The notes beneath the pieces are model-generated. The model saw only the letters and a program-made list of their open reading frames with translations. It was not told the DNA's origin and ran no database searches. This document shows positions 1 to 8,116 of a stretch of DNA of 16,065 nt, piece by piece. The DNA is from Acidobacteriaceae bacterium (GTDB lineage Bacteria > Acidobacteriota > Terriglobia > Terriglobales > Acidobacteriaceae). Position 1 is the first letter of the stretch. Every line of letters starts with the position of its first letter. The position numbers and the translations under genes are program-made. The stretch covers positions 1,126 to 17,190 of the forward strand of contig PMGP01000204.1 in NCBI GenBank assembly GCA_003156235.1, given 5' to 3'.

Positions 1-173
1 AGCACATCAGCCAGCCGCGCGCGCGAGTGCTCCAACGGCTGCTGTAGCCGCACCAGTTGCGCGGCAATCGACGCCGCATCAGGTCCGCTCAGCCGCACAA
101 TCCCGATGCCCCCGCGCCCCGGCGGCGTGGAGACGGCGGCAATAGTATCGTTGCTCGATTCCCGGCCAATCAT
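1..173 (-). CDS. mnmE: tRNA modification GTPase MnmE, N-terminal fragment
   Basis: This is the first 57 codons of a gene that runs off the left edge. The reverse strand from the ATG at 171-173 reads MIGRESSNDTIAAVST, then PPGRGGIGIVRLSGPDA. That is the hallmark start of MnmE/TrmE (DTIAAxxTPxGxGGIGIVRxSG), the tetrahydrofolate-binding N-terminal domain. By family knowledge, MnmE works with MnmG to build the cmnm5 modification on U34 of certain tRNAs, using a GTPase domain that lies outside this window. No strong Shine-Dalgarno sequence is visible upstream. A TACACT hexamer at 185-190 (minus strand) could be a -10 box, but no good -35 accompanies it. The gene diverges from the receptor gene on its right across about 100 nt. 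Confidence 0.9.
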   Translation of the reverse strand, partial: MIGRESSNDTIAAVSTPPGRGGIGIVRLSGPDAASIAAQLVRLQQPLEHSRARLADV

Positions 174-220
174 AAGCTGCAATTAGTGTAGAAGCTGACA
201 CCAAAGTTCGGTTGGCTGTC

Positions 221-247
221 TTGATGAACGGCTGGATCGCCTAAAAT
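221..247 (+). promoter_or_regulatory. Possible promoter for the Oar-like receptor gene
   Basis: TTGATG (221-226) and TAAAAT (242-247) resemble -35 and -10 boxes. The 15-nt spacer is shorter than optimal. The pair lies 28 nt ahead of the earliest start of the receptor gene, in the divergent gap with mnmE. This is a consensus match only. Confidence 0.25.
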
Positions 248-274
248 AACTTTCATGCTCCGCGGAATCTGAAA

Positions 275-3200
275 GTGATCAAAATGCCGGACATTCATCG
301 ATGTAATTTCTCCATCCTGTTGGGCGGCGAACGCAAAATTGCAAGCCCCAATGTGGGCTGCATCCGCAAGGCATTTTTAGTTTTGGCGCTTTCTGCACCA
401 TTTCTTCTGGCGACAGAAGCGTGGCCACAGCAGGCCGCGCAGCCTGTTTGGCAGGGAGTGCTGCGCAACGCAGGCGGCGCGCCCATCTCCGCCGCCAAGG
501 TCCGGCTGGCCGGCAACGGCGCGCAAGCCGAGGCCGTTACGGGCTCCGATGGCCGCTTCCGCCTGGCGGCTCTGCCTCAAGGCCAGTACCGGCTCACCGT
601 GAAGACGGATGGCCGCACCTTCGACTACGCCCTGCCCATCGATCTGGCGCCGGCCGCGTACGCGGTTGTGCTGACTCTCTCCAGCCGCGGCGAACTCACC
701 GTCGCTCTGCTCAAGAACCAGTCCGCCACCGGCGGTGAGCAGTTGTCGAGCCAGGCGGTGAGTGAGTTGCCCCTTAACAAACGCGACTTCAGCACCTTGC
801 TGCTGCTGGCCGCCGGAACCATGACCGACGTCAACGGCGCAACCAACTTCACCGCGCAGTTCGCCATCAACGGCCAGCGCGGCGTTGAGGCGACCTTCGC
901 CATGGATGGCGCCGACACCAGCGACCCGGAAATGGGCGGGGCCACCTTCACCAACTTCAACGTGGATGCGGTCGAGGGCATTGATTCCAACTCCGGTTGG
1001 ATGCCGGCCGAGATCGGGCGCGGCGCCGCGGGCTTCACCAACATTCGCACCCGTTCTGGCGCCAGTGGCTTTCACGGTTCCTTCTTCGAGTTTGTGCGCA
1101 ACTCCGCCTTTGACGCGCGCAACTACTTCGACCATCCCACCCCGGTCTATCCCGGCCGCATTCCGCCCTTCCGCCGCAACGAGTTCGGCTTCACCAGCGG
1201 TGGCCCGGTTTTTATTTCGCGAGTCTATGACGGCCGCAAGCGCACTTTCTATTTCTTTGAGTACCAGGGCTTCCGCCAGGTGCTGGGCACCACGCAGGTG
1301 ATGGCCGTGCCTACGGCTGATCAGCGGCCCGATAATACGAGTTGCGTGCATAGCGGTTACGTTTGCGACCTCGTGACTTATGTCGACCCGGTCACCAAAG
1401 CGACGAGCACTGACACTCTTTATGTGCCAGTCGATTCAGGCATTGCCGCGGTGCTGGCGCGCTATCCCTTGCCAAATGATTCTGCTGGTCCGTTTGGCGC
1501 AAACACTTATGCAACGGCATCGAAGGTAGCCACCGACGCCAACCAGTTCTCGCTGCGGCTGGATCACAAGTTCTCCAGCAAAGACCAGTTCCTCGCGCGA
1601 TTCACTTGGGATAATCTAACCGGCCCCACCACCAATCCCGACCAGACGGCTATCGATCCCTCCTTCGGCATCGAGTACATTGACCACCAGCGCAACGTGG
1701 TGGCAACCTACACGCGCACCGTTTCTCCGCGGCTCTTGCTCGAGTCCTCGGTGAGTATCACTCGTTCCACGCCGGGCTTTCCCACGCCCAACCGCTCCGA
1801 CCCCGCCATTAAATTCAGCGATGGCTTGTTTGAGGCATTCAACTCCGCGGCCGGGTCGGTGATGCAATCCTACGGAAATCTTTTTCAGGGCCGCCAAAAC
1901 TTCTCCCTTGCCACCGCGCACCACGCCTTCAAGGCCGGCTTCGAGGCGCGGCTCAATCGCGACACCACCTACTTCGGCATCAGCCCCAACGGCGAGTACG
2001 ATTTTGGCAGTGGCGCAGCTTATTATTGCGCACACGCGTCCACTGGCTGTGCAGATCAATCCACCCCCAACGACACGACGATATACTCCCAAAGTGGCAC
2101 ACATAATGTGATTTATGGTGGTTTGATGCCGGACACGCTCAGCAGCTTTCTCACCGGCAGCCCGTTTATCTACACCGTGGCCATCGCGCCTCCGGAGGTC
2201 TCTGGCGGGCAGCATATGGGTCCGGCGGCCATCAACCGCAACAACTTCAGCTTTTATCTGCAAGATACCTGGAAGGTCAGCAGCCGCTTCACGCTGGACT
2301 ACGGCATTCGCTGGGATCTATACACGCCCATCACCGAACGCGCCCATCGCACCTCCAGCTTTCTCACCGTAAACGGCGTGCAGCAGTTCGTGATCAACCC
2401 TCAGCCCGGCTACCAGACGGACTGGAATGCCTGGGAGCCGCGCCTTCAGGCTACTTGGCAGGTAAGCAAGAAGATTTCGGCTCATGCCGGCAGCAGCATT
2501 ATGTTCATTCCTCCCAATATCTGGCAGGACAACTTCCTTACCGGCTCCACGCCCTTCGCGGTCTATCCGCGCCTACTTTCGGCCTCGAATGCGCCCATCC
2601 CGTACGGCTTCAAGCTCACTCCTGCGCAACTGCCTAAGGCCTACACGCCCGACGGAGTCAACATTCTAGCCGGAGCCACAAAGTCCATTGCTCCCAACAC
2701 AGTGATGGATGTGAATCGCTATGAGCAGGACGTGGCCGCGCTGACCCTGGGCCATGTCGTCAGCGACCTGAATCTCAGTGGCATCGACCGCTCCTTCGGT
2801 AACGGAACTCTATACACCTGGACAGCCGGCCTGGAGCGTAAATTCGGCAATCTCACCGCCAACGCGAGTTATGTGGGAACGGCCGGCGTCAAACTTCCAC
2901 GCTCTAGTTTCCCTAACGCCTATCCCGGAGCCACACCGGATTTTGCGCCGCACACGCTGTTCGATAGCTCGGGCAATGTCATCGGCGGCTTCGGCGTGGA
3001 AAACGTCATCGTCGCGGACGCCCACTCCACTTACCACGCGCTGCAAACCTCGCTCGCCGGAACCGTGCGTCATGGCGGTCCGGGCATTCAGGCGAGTTAC
3101 ACCTGGGGTAAGTCAATCGACGACGCCAGCGGAGTGATCAGCGGCAGCCCTCCGCAGAATCCCTATGACATGCGTGCGGAAAAAAGTCCGTCGTCTTTCG

Positions 3201-3799
3201 ATGTGAACCATAGTTTCGGCTTGAGCGCGGCCCAGGATTTGCGCATGGACCGTGTAAGTTATCTGCGCCCCGTGAGCAAGAAGGCAACCGGCGGCTGGGA
3301 GCTGTTGAGTATTTCCGGCATCAGCTCAGGCTTGCCTTTCACCGTCTTCAGCGGCATCCAGCAGACCGGCGCCGGATCGAACGGAGTGGATCGCCCCGAC
3401 CAGATCGCCGTGCCGCATCTATCCACCGCGCGCAACAACCGCCAGGACTACTTCGGCGAAGGCGCCAACAATGCTTCGGACTTCTTCAGCATTCCCATTC
3501 ATGTAGCGGGCGGCACGGGTCCAAATCAGGGCCGCTTCGGAACGCTGGGACGCAATACCTTTCGCGGCCCGGCTTTTTATAACTTCGACTTCGCGCTCAT
3601 TAAAGACACACCCTTCGGCCGCCGCGGCAGCGGAGCCGAACGCATGGACCTGCAATTCCGTTCGGAGTTCTTCAACCTCTTCAACATTGTCACCATGGGC
3701 CTGCCCGCGAACATTCTCACCGGCTCAGGCTTCGGCGAGATCAGCAAGACCGCCGGTAACTCACGCCAGATTCAGTTTTCGCTCAAGCTGATCTATTGA
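275..3799 (+). CDS. Oar-like TonB-dependent outer-membrane receptor with carboxypeptidase-regulatory-like domain
   Basis: The 1174-residue open frame has the architecture of acidobacterial Oar-like proteins. A hydrophobic segment at residues 33-46 is followed by polar residues, as in an exported signal sequence. A beta-sandwich CarboxypepD_reg-like domain covers about 58-130 (QGVLRNAGGAPISAAKV and GSDGRFRLAALPQGQYRL). A plug-like region begins near LPLNKRDFSTLLLLAAG. The rest is a long beta-barrel rich in aromatic/Asn/Ser strands and ends FSLKLIY with a terminal aromatic, as is typical for BamA-inserted barrels. These proteins sit in the outer membrane; their ligands are mostly unknown, with oligosaccharides or peptides often assumed. 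The start is uncertain: GTG 275 and ATG 284 put about 30 polar residues before the signal segment, whereas GTG 353 would give a standard signal peptide (MGCIRKAFLVLALSA). None has a good ribosome-binding site. It stands alone with no SusD-like partner. Confidence 0.9.
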   Translation: MIKMPDIHRCNFSILLGGERKIASPNVGCIRKAFLVLALSAPFLLATEAWPQQAAQPVWQGVLRNAGGAPISAAKVRLAGNGAQAEAVTGSDGRFRLAALPQGQYRLTVKTDGRTFDYALPIDLAPAAYAVVLTLSSRGELTVALLKNQSATGGEQLSSQAVSELPLNKRDFSTLLLLAAGTMTDVNGATNFTAQFAINGQRGVEATFAMDGADTSDPEMGGATFTNFNVDAVEGIDSNSGWMPAEIGRGAAGFTNIRTRSGASGFHGSFFEFVRNSAFDARNYFDHPTPVYPGRIPPFRRNEFGFTSGGPVFISRVYDGRKRTFYFFEYQGFRQVLGTTQVMAVPTADQRPDNTSCVHSGYVCDLVTYVDPVTKATSTDTLYVPVDSGIAAVLARYPLPNDSAGPFGANTYATASKVATDANQFSLRLDHKFSSKDQFLARFTWDNLTGPTTNPDQTAIDPSFGIEYIDHQRNVVATYTRTVSPRLLLESSVSITRSTPGFPTPNRSDPAIKFSDGLFEAFNSAAGSVMQSYGNLFQGRQNFSLATAHHAFKAGFEARLNRDTTYFGISPNGEYDFGSGAAYYCAHASTGCADQSTPNDTTIYSQSGTHNVIYGGLMPDTLSSFLTGSPFIYTVAIAPPEVSGGQHMGPAAINRNNFSFYLQDTWKVSSRFTLDYGIRWDLYTPITERAHRTSSFLTVNGVQQFVINPQPGYQTDWNAWEPRLQATWQVSKKISAHAGSSIMFIPPNIWQDNFLTGSTPFAVYPRLLSASNAPIPYGFKLTPAQLPKAYTPDGVNILAGATKSIAPNTVMDVNRYEQDVAALTLGHVVSDLNLSGIDRSFGNGTLYTWTAGLERKFGNLTANASYVGTAGVKLPRSSFPNAYPGATPDFAPHTLFDSSGNVIGGFGVENVIVADAHSTYHALQTSLAGTVRHGGPGIQASYTWGKSIDDASGVISGSPPQNPYDMRAEKSPSSFDVNHSFGLSAAQDLRMDRVSYLRPVSKKATGGWELLSISGISSGLPFTVFSGIQQTGAGSNGVDRPDQIAVPHLSTARNNRQDYFGEGANNASDFFSIPIHVAGGTGPNQGRFGTLGRNTFRGPAFYNFDFALIKDTPFGRRGSGAERMDLQFRSEFFNLFNIVTMGLPANILTGSGFGEISKTAGNSRQIQFSLKLIY

Positions 3800-3901
3800 G
3801 GAACACTGCGCGCAGATTCAGCTTGCGCCCTTCTCCTGCAGCAGCGCCGCAGGATCGTTGAACTAGCGCCTACCCGATTGCGTAATCTCTGTCAGGTGGG
3901 A

Positions 3902-3910
3902 TGGTACACT
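3902..3910 (+). promoter_or_regulatory. Possible extended -10 promoter for the methyltransferase gene
   Basis: TGGTACACT fits the extended -10 pattern TGnTAnnnT. It lies 20 nt before the chosen ATG at 3930 and would give a leader of roughly 13 nt that still includes the AGGGAG ribosome site. No convincing -35 is present at normal spacing, which an extended -10 can tolerate. Confidence 0.3.
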
Positions 3911-3929
3911 CCTGCCCAGGGAGTTGTGC

Positions 3930-4673
3930 ATGGGAGCAACCAAGATCGAGTTTCGTCTGCGCGTGGCGATCATCTCGGTGATCCTCACGCTGGGTTTCTG
4001 GGCGCCGTGGATCGAGCTTTGGGGCATCGGGAATCGCTTTCCGTTGTGGGCCTGGCTGGCGCTCCAGATGTGCCGGACAGGAATGGTCTCCTGTGCCGCC
4101 GCAGCGCCGCTGGTGATCGTCGTGGTCGCGCTGATCGCTGCCAAAGGGGCGGCGCTGCGTATTTGGGGCACGGCATATCTCGGCTCAGCCACGGTGAACC
4201 ACGGCGAGATGAAGGCTGGCGCGGTGCTGTCCGACGGACCCTATCGCTACGTGCGCAACCCGCTCTATCTCGGCTCCTGGTGCATGTTCGCGGCAATGGC
4301 CTTCCTCATGCCGCCCACCGGCGCGCTCTTTGTCGCGGTTCTTATCACGGCCTTTCAGGTGCGCCTGATCTTCGCGGAAGAAGCTTTCCTCGCCAGCCAG
4401 CTTGGCCAGCCTTACCGGGATTACATGCGCGCAGTGCCGCGTCTCTTCCCGCGCCTGCGCACGATTCTTTCGCGCTCCGCTCCCCAGCCCACTGGCCGCA
4501 AACCGCAATGGCTCCATGCGCTCATCACCGAGATCAACCCCATCGGCATCTTCGTCGCGTTGGCCTTCTTTTCCTGGAGCTATAACAACTGGCTCATGAT
4601 CAAGGTGGTCATCTTTAGCTTTGGCCTCTCGATGATTGTGCGCGCGTTCGTGCCCAGGGATTCAGCGAAATAA
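3930..4673 (+). CDS. Isoprenylcysteine carboxylmethyltransferase (ICMT/PEMT)-family membrane methyltransferase
   Basis: This 247-residue integral membrane protein has several hydrophobic segments (about 12-31, 52-70, 115-130, 135-150 and 205-240). The family signature lies at residues 103-115, GPYRYVRNPLYLG, followed by the second conserved block EEAFLASQLGQPYRDYMRAVPRLFP. In ICMT/PEMT-like enzymes these two blocks form the S-adenosylmethionine pocket at the membrane surface. The substrate cannot be read from sequence; in bacteria it may be a lipid, an isoprenoid acid or a small molecule. ATG 3930 is chosen over the upstream in-frame TTG at 3924 because AGGGAG (3918-3923) sits 6 nt before the ATG and would leave no spacing for the TTG. 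The gene is monocistronic and converges on the HU gene, sharing the hairpin at 4678-4704. Confidence 0.85.
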   Translation: MGATKIEFRLRVAIISVILTLGFWAPWIELWGIGNRFPLWAWLALQMCRTGMVSCAAAAPLVIVVVALIAAKGAALRIWGTAYLGSATVNHGEMKAGAVLSDGPYRYVRNPLYLGSWCMFAAMAFLMPPTGALFVAVLITAFQVRLIFAEEAFLASQLGQPYRDYMRAVPRLFPRLRTILSRSAPQPTGRKPQWLHALITEINPIGIFVALAFFSWSYNNWLMIKVVIFSFGLSMIVRAFVPRDSAK

Positions 4674-4704
4674 AAACGGGGAGAAGCTCTTGAGGCTTCT
4701 CCCC
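4671..4704 (-). terminator. Intrinsic terminator of the HU gene, shared with the convergent methyltransferase gene
   Basis: A perfect 10-bp inverted repeat (GGGGAGAAGC at 4678-4687, GCTTCTCCCC at 4695-4704) encloses a 7-nt loop. Read on the minus strand the stem is followed by GTTTTTATTTC, a good U-tract, so it mainly terminates HU transcription. On the plus strand the tail is only TAATCTT, weaker but possibly enough to stop the methyltransferase transcript, whose stop codon overlaps the tail. Confidence 0.85.
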
Positions 4705-4724
4705 TAATCTTCGGTCCAGGGTTA

Positions 4725-5021
4725 CTACTTCTTCGGTGGGGCGATCGTGTCCTTGGCGGCCTTGGCCACGCGGAACTTGACCACCGTCTTGGCCTTGATC
4801 TTGATGGCTTCGCCGGTTTGCGGGTTGCGTCCGATGCGGGCCTTGCGCTCCGCCTTCACCAGCCGGCCGATGCCGGGAATCACAAATACGCCGTTCTTCT
4901 TGGTTTCCTTGATGGCCGTTTCTGCCAGAAGGTCCAGGAAGGCTGCGACTTGCTTGTTGGTCAGTTCCAGTTTCTCGGCCAATAGCCGAGTCAGTGCCGT
5001 TTTCGTCAATCCTGATGCCAT
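4725..5021 (-). CDS. HU-family DNA-binding protein
   Basis: The 98-residue product matches HU/IHF proteins in length and layout. It has an N-terminal helical dimerisation part (residues 3-40, LTKTALTRLLAEKLELTNKQ), the central strand region NGVFVIPGIGRL (43-54), and the DNA-contacting arm with GRNPQTGEAI (64-73), where the intercalating proline follows RN. The C-terminus is basic (PPKK). HU dimers bend and compact DNA with little sequence preference. The reading frame stays open 31 codons further upstream, but the start is set at ATG 5019-5021 because AAGGAG (5030-5035) precedes it by 8 nt and HU homology begins there. It has its own terminator at 4671-4704 and a long AT-rich upstream region. 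Homodimeric HU versus an IHF-like role cannot be decided. Confidence 0.93.
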   Translation of the reverse strand: MASGLTKTALTRLLAEKLELTNKQVAAFLDLLAETAIKETKKNGVFVIPGIGRLVKAERKARIGRNPQTGEAIKIKAKTVVKFRVAKAAKDTIAPPKK

Positions 5022-5379
5022 TGTCTGATCTCCTTTTCGGACATGCCCTGGGGCGCGCCGGTCTTGCCTGGGAATCCGCCGCGAAATGCGTTCCGCATGG
5101 GGGGAGTCAGGCAACGATTGCGTGAAACCCTTGTATTCATGCGGGTCGGAGTACCCGTCGTTCGTTACCTTGCAACATTTTAATAGGCAAAGTCAAGGCA
5201 AAAAGGAGTGTTTTTCCCATTATTCTGTGGGTTTTATACGATTTTCCTCGGTATTTTCCCATTTTTGCCCGGAATTGCTGGTTTTGCTCTGGTATTTCGC
5301 TGAAAATCTCGTTAGGAAAGGTGTTCCCGTGCCCCATCCATTTCACGCTCTTTGTGAAATGGGTGGGAAACCTCAAACC
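5022..5379. other. AT-rich intergenic region upstream of HU
   Basis: No gene is supported in this 358-nt stretch between HU and the DUF2461 gene. From about 5170 to 5330 it is clearly richer in A/T than its surroundings and contains two copies of TTTTCCCATT (near 5212 and 5256). HU-promoter-like elements on the minus strand around 5175-5200 (CTATTAAAAT near a TTGACT) are too badly spaced to call. Its right end carries the long hairpin at 5333-5367. Confidence 0.5.
5333..5367. repeat. 14-bp hairpin downstream of the DUF2461 gene
   Basis: The arms 5333-5346 (CCCATCCATTTCAC) and 5354-5367 (GTGAAATGGGTGGG) pair over 14 bp with a single T-G wobble around a 7-nt loop (5347-5353). The hairpin lies 12 nt beyond the stop codon of the minus-strand DUF2461 gene. 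Neither strand has a T-run after it, so it may be a 3'-end stabilising or Rho-associated stem rather than a classical intrinsic terminator. Confidence 0.6.
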
Positions 5380-6123
5380 CTAATCCAGCCCGAAAAGCAC
5401 CTTTTTGCGCGGCGTCAACATCGCCAGGATCGGCGTATTCAGCGCATCCACCACCGGCGCTGCCAGCCGGAAATGACGCGCCAGCACGGTCGCAAAATCC
5501 GTCTTCAGCGCCGCCGAGGCGGGCAGCGAGGTACTCAGTCCCCACTGCCGGCATCGGATCAAATCCATAGCCGGATGCTCGCAAGGGAACCCCTTCGGTG
5601 GCCGCGTCAGTGCGTTGCCTTCAAATTCGCCGAAGGTCTTCCGAATCGGCGCCGTCCGCAAGACCTTGCGAAACTCCGCGTGATGCTCCAGCAGCCAATG
5701 CCGTATGGCGGCCAGTTGATCTTTTTCCGGCATCCATGCTCCGGCGGCGATGATCACTTCCTTGGCGTCCACGTGAAAATAAAATCCCGCACCGGAGGTC
5801 TTCTTCAACCCATCCAGCATCCACCACGCGGCCACGTGCGTCTTGTAAGGCGTCTTGTCGCCGCTGAAGCGCGTGTCGCGATAAATCCTGAACAGGCATT
5901 TTTCCGCGGGCCGCACATAGGCCGGCGCAAAACTCTCCATCGCCTCGCTGACCTTGCGGATAATGGCCAGCATCGGCTCCTTCAACTCCGCCTCGAAGAT
6001 GGCCTTACGTGGCGTAAACCACGCGCGGTCGTTGTGCCGCTTGAGATTGCGCAGAAAAGCAAGCCCTTCGGGGCGAAGGTGAGCGGGTATTGCGATGGAT
6101 GTGGATTTGCGTTTAGAAACCAT
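5380..6123 (-). CDS. DUF2461 family protein (TIGR02453-like)
   Basis: The 247-residue protein is recognised from conserved blocks. FLRNLKRHNDRAWFTPRKAIFE lies near the N-terminus, corresponding to the family's FLxxLxxNNxRxWF pattern. RIYRDTRFSGDKTPYKTH follows in the first half, then GFYFHVDAKEVIIAAGAWMP and the HWLLEH region. The molecular function is unknown; no signal peptide or membrane segment is visible, so it should be cytoplasmic. ATG 6121-6123 is chosen over the upstream in-frame TTG near 6147, although neither has a convincing ribosome site. It follows ruvA by 55 nt on the same strand and may be read through from kbl-ruvA. A long plus-strand open frame across this gene is antisense with arginine/glutamine-rich, low-plausibility composition and is not called. 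Confidence 0.85.
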   Translation of the reverse strand: MVSKRKSTSIAIPAHLRPEGLAFLRNLKRHNDRAWFTPRKAIFEAELKEPMLAIIRKVSEAMESFAPAYVRPAEKCLFRIYRDTRFSGDKTPYKTHVAAWWMLDGLKKTSGAGFYFHVDAKEVIIAAGAWMPEKDQLAAIRHWLLEHHAEFRKVLRTAPIRKTFGEFEGNALTRPPKGFPCEHPAMDLIRCRQWGLSTSLPASAALKTDFATVLARHFRLAAPVVDALNTPILAMLTPRKKVLFGLD

Positions 6124-6178
6124 GACAAGAGAAGTGTAACGCAACAACCGCCGAAAGCCGCCAGACCCACGCAGGTGG

Positions 6179-6769
6179 CTACCGGATCACCTTCAGCGCG
6201 CCTCTGAACAGCCCGTCGAAATCCGCCCCCAGCGCGGCATCCTTGGCCACTACCTGCGCAATCGCCTTTTCGGCGGCAACACGCTGATAGCCCAGGTTGA
6301 CCAGCGCCGAGAGAACATCTTCCGCCGCCGGCCCCTGGATGGATGATGGCACGGGCGCAACGGCAAAGTCGTCGAGTTTGTCCTTCAGCTCCACCACCAA
6401 CCGCTCGGCCAGCTTCTTGCCCACGCCGGGAATCCGCGTCAGTTGCGCGTGGTCCTGCCCGCGAATGGCCTGCACGGTCCGCTCCGGCGACAGTCCGCTC
6501 AACATCTTGACGGCCAGCTTGGGGCCGACGCCGCTCACCGTAATCAGCCGCTCGAAAAGGCGCTTTTCCTGAGAGTCGAGAAAGCCGAAGAGGGCAATCT
6601 GATCGTCGCTGACGTGAGTGTGAATGTGTAAGGCGGCCTCGGCGCCCACCGAGGGCAGCGCCGTAAATGTGGGCACGGAGATCGTAACGTCGTAGCCTAC
6701 CCCGGCCGCCTCGACGATGGCCTGGCCGGGCTGTTTGAAAATCAGCTTTCCGCGCAGATGAGCGATCAT
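6179..6769 (-). CDS. ruvA: Holliday junction branch-migration protein RuvA
   Basis: The 196-residue protein is close to the usual RuvA length of about 200. It starts MIAHLRGKLIFKQPGQAIVEAAGVGYDV, the OB-fold domain I. Helix-hairpin-helix motifs VSGVGPKLAVKMLSGLSP and IPGVGKKLAERLVVELKDKL form domain II. After a Pro/Ser/Gln/Gly linker comes the C-terminal three-helix domain III (EDVLSALVNLGYQRVAAEKAI), which binds RuvB. RuvA tetramers hold the four-way junction while RuvB drives branch migration. ruvC and ruvB are not adjacent here. The gene starts 7 nt after the kbl stop, and its AGGA ribosome site (6775-6778) overlaps that stop codon, suggesting coupled translation. Confidence 0.97.
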   Translation of the reverse strand: MIAHLRGKLIFKQPGQAIVEAAGVGYDVTISVPTFTALPSVGAEAALHIHTHVSDDQIALFGFLDSQEKRLFERLITVSGVGPKLAVKMLSGLSPERTVQAIRGQDHAQLTRIPGVGKKLAERLVVELKDKLDDFAVAPVPSSIQGPAAEDVLSALVNLGYQRVAAEKAIAQVVAKDAALGADFDGLFRGALKVIR

Positions 6770-6776
6770 GATGTTC

Positions 6777-7991
6777 CTATCCTAGTATCCCCATCTTCTT
6801 CGCTACCCGCTCCAGCGTCTCCAGCGCCTGCTCCAGTTGCGCCTTGGTGTGCTCACTGGTGAGAATCAGGCGGATGCGCGCTTTGCCTTCAGGCACTGTC
6901 GGAAACGCAATCCCGGTTCCCATCACGCCTTCCTCAAACAACGCCCGCGAAAACTCCATCGTCTTGCGCCCGTCGCCAATAATAATCGGCGTAATCGGAG
7001 TCTCGCTGGCCGGAGTAGTTACTCCGCCCACGTTGAAGCCCGCGCGCTTCAGCTCGCCTTGGAAGTAACGCGTATTCGTCCATAGCCGCTCGATGCGCTC
7101 CGGCTCCTGTTCCAGAATGTCGAAGGCGGCCATGCACGCAGCCGCCACCGCCGGCGGATGCGAAGTGGAAAACAGAAATGGCCGCGCCCGGTGGTAGAGA
7201 TAGTCAATCAAATCGCGCGTCCCGCAGACATAGCCGCCCAGGCAGCCGATGGCCTTGGACAGCGTGCCCACCTGCACATCCACCTTGCCATGCATCCCGA
7301 AATGGTCCACCGACCCGCGCCCGTTGCGCCCCAGCACGCCCGAGGCGTGAGCGTCGTCCACCATCATGATGGCGCCGTATTTTTCCGCCAGCGCGGCCAG
7401 CTTGTCCACCGGCCCGATGTCGCCGTCCATGGAGAAGACGCCGTCGGTAATCACCAGCTTGTGGCCCGGCTCGTTGGCCACCTCTTTCAGCAGCTCCTCA
7501 CAATGCGCCGTGTCCTTGTGCCGGAAAACCAAAATCCGTGCCCGCGACAGCCGCGCTCCGTCGATGATGCTGGCGTGATTCAACTCGTCGGAGAGAATAA
7601 AGTCTTCTTTGCCGAGAATCGAGCTGACCGCGCCGGCGTTGGCCGTGAATCCGCTCTGGAAGACCACGCAGGCCTCCACGTTTTTGAAGCGCGCAATCTT
7701 TTCTTCCAGCTCCATGTGGATGCGCATGGTTCCGGCGATGGTCCGCACCGCGCCCGAGCCCACGCCGAACTTTCGCGTCGCCTCGAGCGCCGCCTCAATC
7801 AGCCGCGGGTCGTTGGCCAGGCCCAGGTAGTTGTTGCTGGCCAGGTTGATCACCTTGCGCCCATCGTAGTGGCACACAGGCGCCTGCTGGTCATCCAGTA
7901 TGCGCAATTTGAAGTAGGTGCCCTTGGCGCGCAGCTCGTCGAGCGCGGCGGTCAGGTGGGCAAGCTGGGGGCGGGCAGGGGACTGGCTCAT
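6777..7991 (-). CDS. kbl: 2-amino-3-ketobutyrate CoA ligase (glycine C-acetyltransferase)
   Basis: The 404-residue enzyme belongs to the alpha-oxoamine synthase family of fold-type I PLP enzymes. Visible features are INLASNNYLGLA (48-59), GSGAVRTIAGT (78-88), the aldimine-stacking His139 in DELNHASIIDGAR, the PLP-binding DDAH (212-215) and the Schiff-base lysine K246 in GTLSKAIGCLGGYVCG. The substrate-distinguishing regions read most like Kbl, which cleaves 2-amino-3-ketobutyrate with CoA to glycine and acetyl-CoA, rather than BioF or ALA synthase, but the families are close. Its usual partner tdh is not in the window. The ATG at 7989-7991 is chosen because GAGGAG (7998-8003) lies 6 nt ahead; an in-frame TTG at 8009 would place that site inside the gene. 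It is followed immediately by ruvA. Confidence 0.92.
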   Translation of the reverse strand: MSQSPARPQLAHLTAALDELRAKGTYFKLRILDDQQAPVCHYDGRKVINLASNNYLGLANDPRLIEAALEATRKFGVGSGAVRTIAGTMRIHMELEEKIARFKNVEACVVFQSGFTANAGAVSSILGKEDFILSDELNHASIIDGARLSRARILVFRHKDTAHCEELLKEVANEPGHKLVITDGVFSMDGDIGPVDKLAALAEKYGAIMMVDDAHASGVLGRNGRGSVDHFGMHGKVDVQVGTLSKAIGCLGGYVCGTRDLIDYLYHRARPFLFSTSHPPAVAAACMAAFDILEQEPERIERLWTNTRYFQGELKRAGFNVGGVTTPASETPITPIIIGDGRKTMEFSRALFEEGVMGTGIAFPTVPEGKARIRLILTSEHTKAQLEQALETLERVAKKMGILG

Positions 7992-8116
7992 GGCGTTCTC
8001 CTCAAACAATCCTCAAACTATTAAGGATAACGCAGCGCGGCCACAGGCAGACCAGGCCTCAGTGTTCCCTAATGTGAAGGCCAGACCGTGGTAGAAAAAC
8101 TGATCGACACACCGCA

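Noticed and set aside
377..1351. 324-codon minus-strand open frame opposite the receptor
   Set aside because: High GC keeps the antisense frame open; it has no domain and overlaps the conserved N-terminal domains of the receptor.
5086..6207. 373-codon plus-strand open frame opposite DUF2461
   Set aside because: The composition is Arg/Gln/His-rich and matches the complement of the conserved DUF2461 blocks; no domain is recognisable.
7158..8024. 288-codon plus-strand open frame opposite kbl
   Set aside because: It is a GC-driven antisense frame over an enzyme with all catalytic residues in place.
8046..8090. Terminator between the long Lcl gene and kbl
   Set aside because: Only a 5-bp GGCCT/AGGCC pairing over an 18-nt loop is present, with no T-run; read-through into kbl remains possible.
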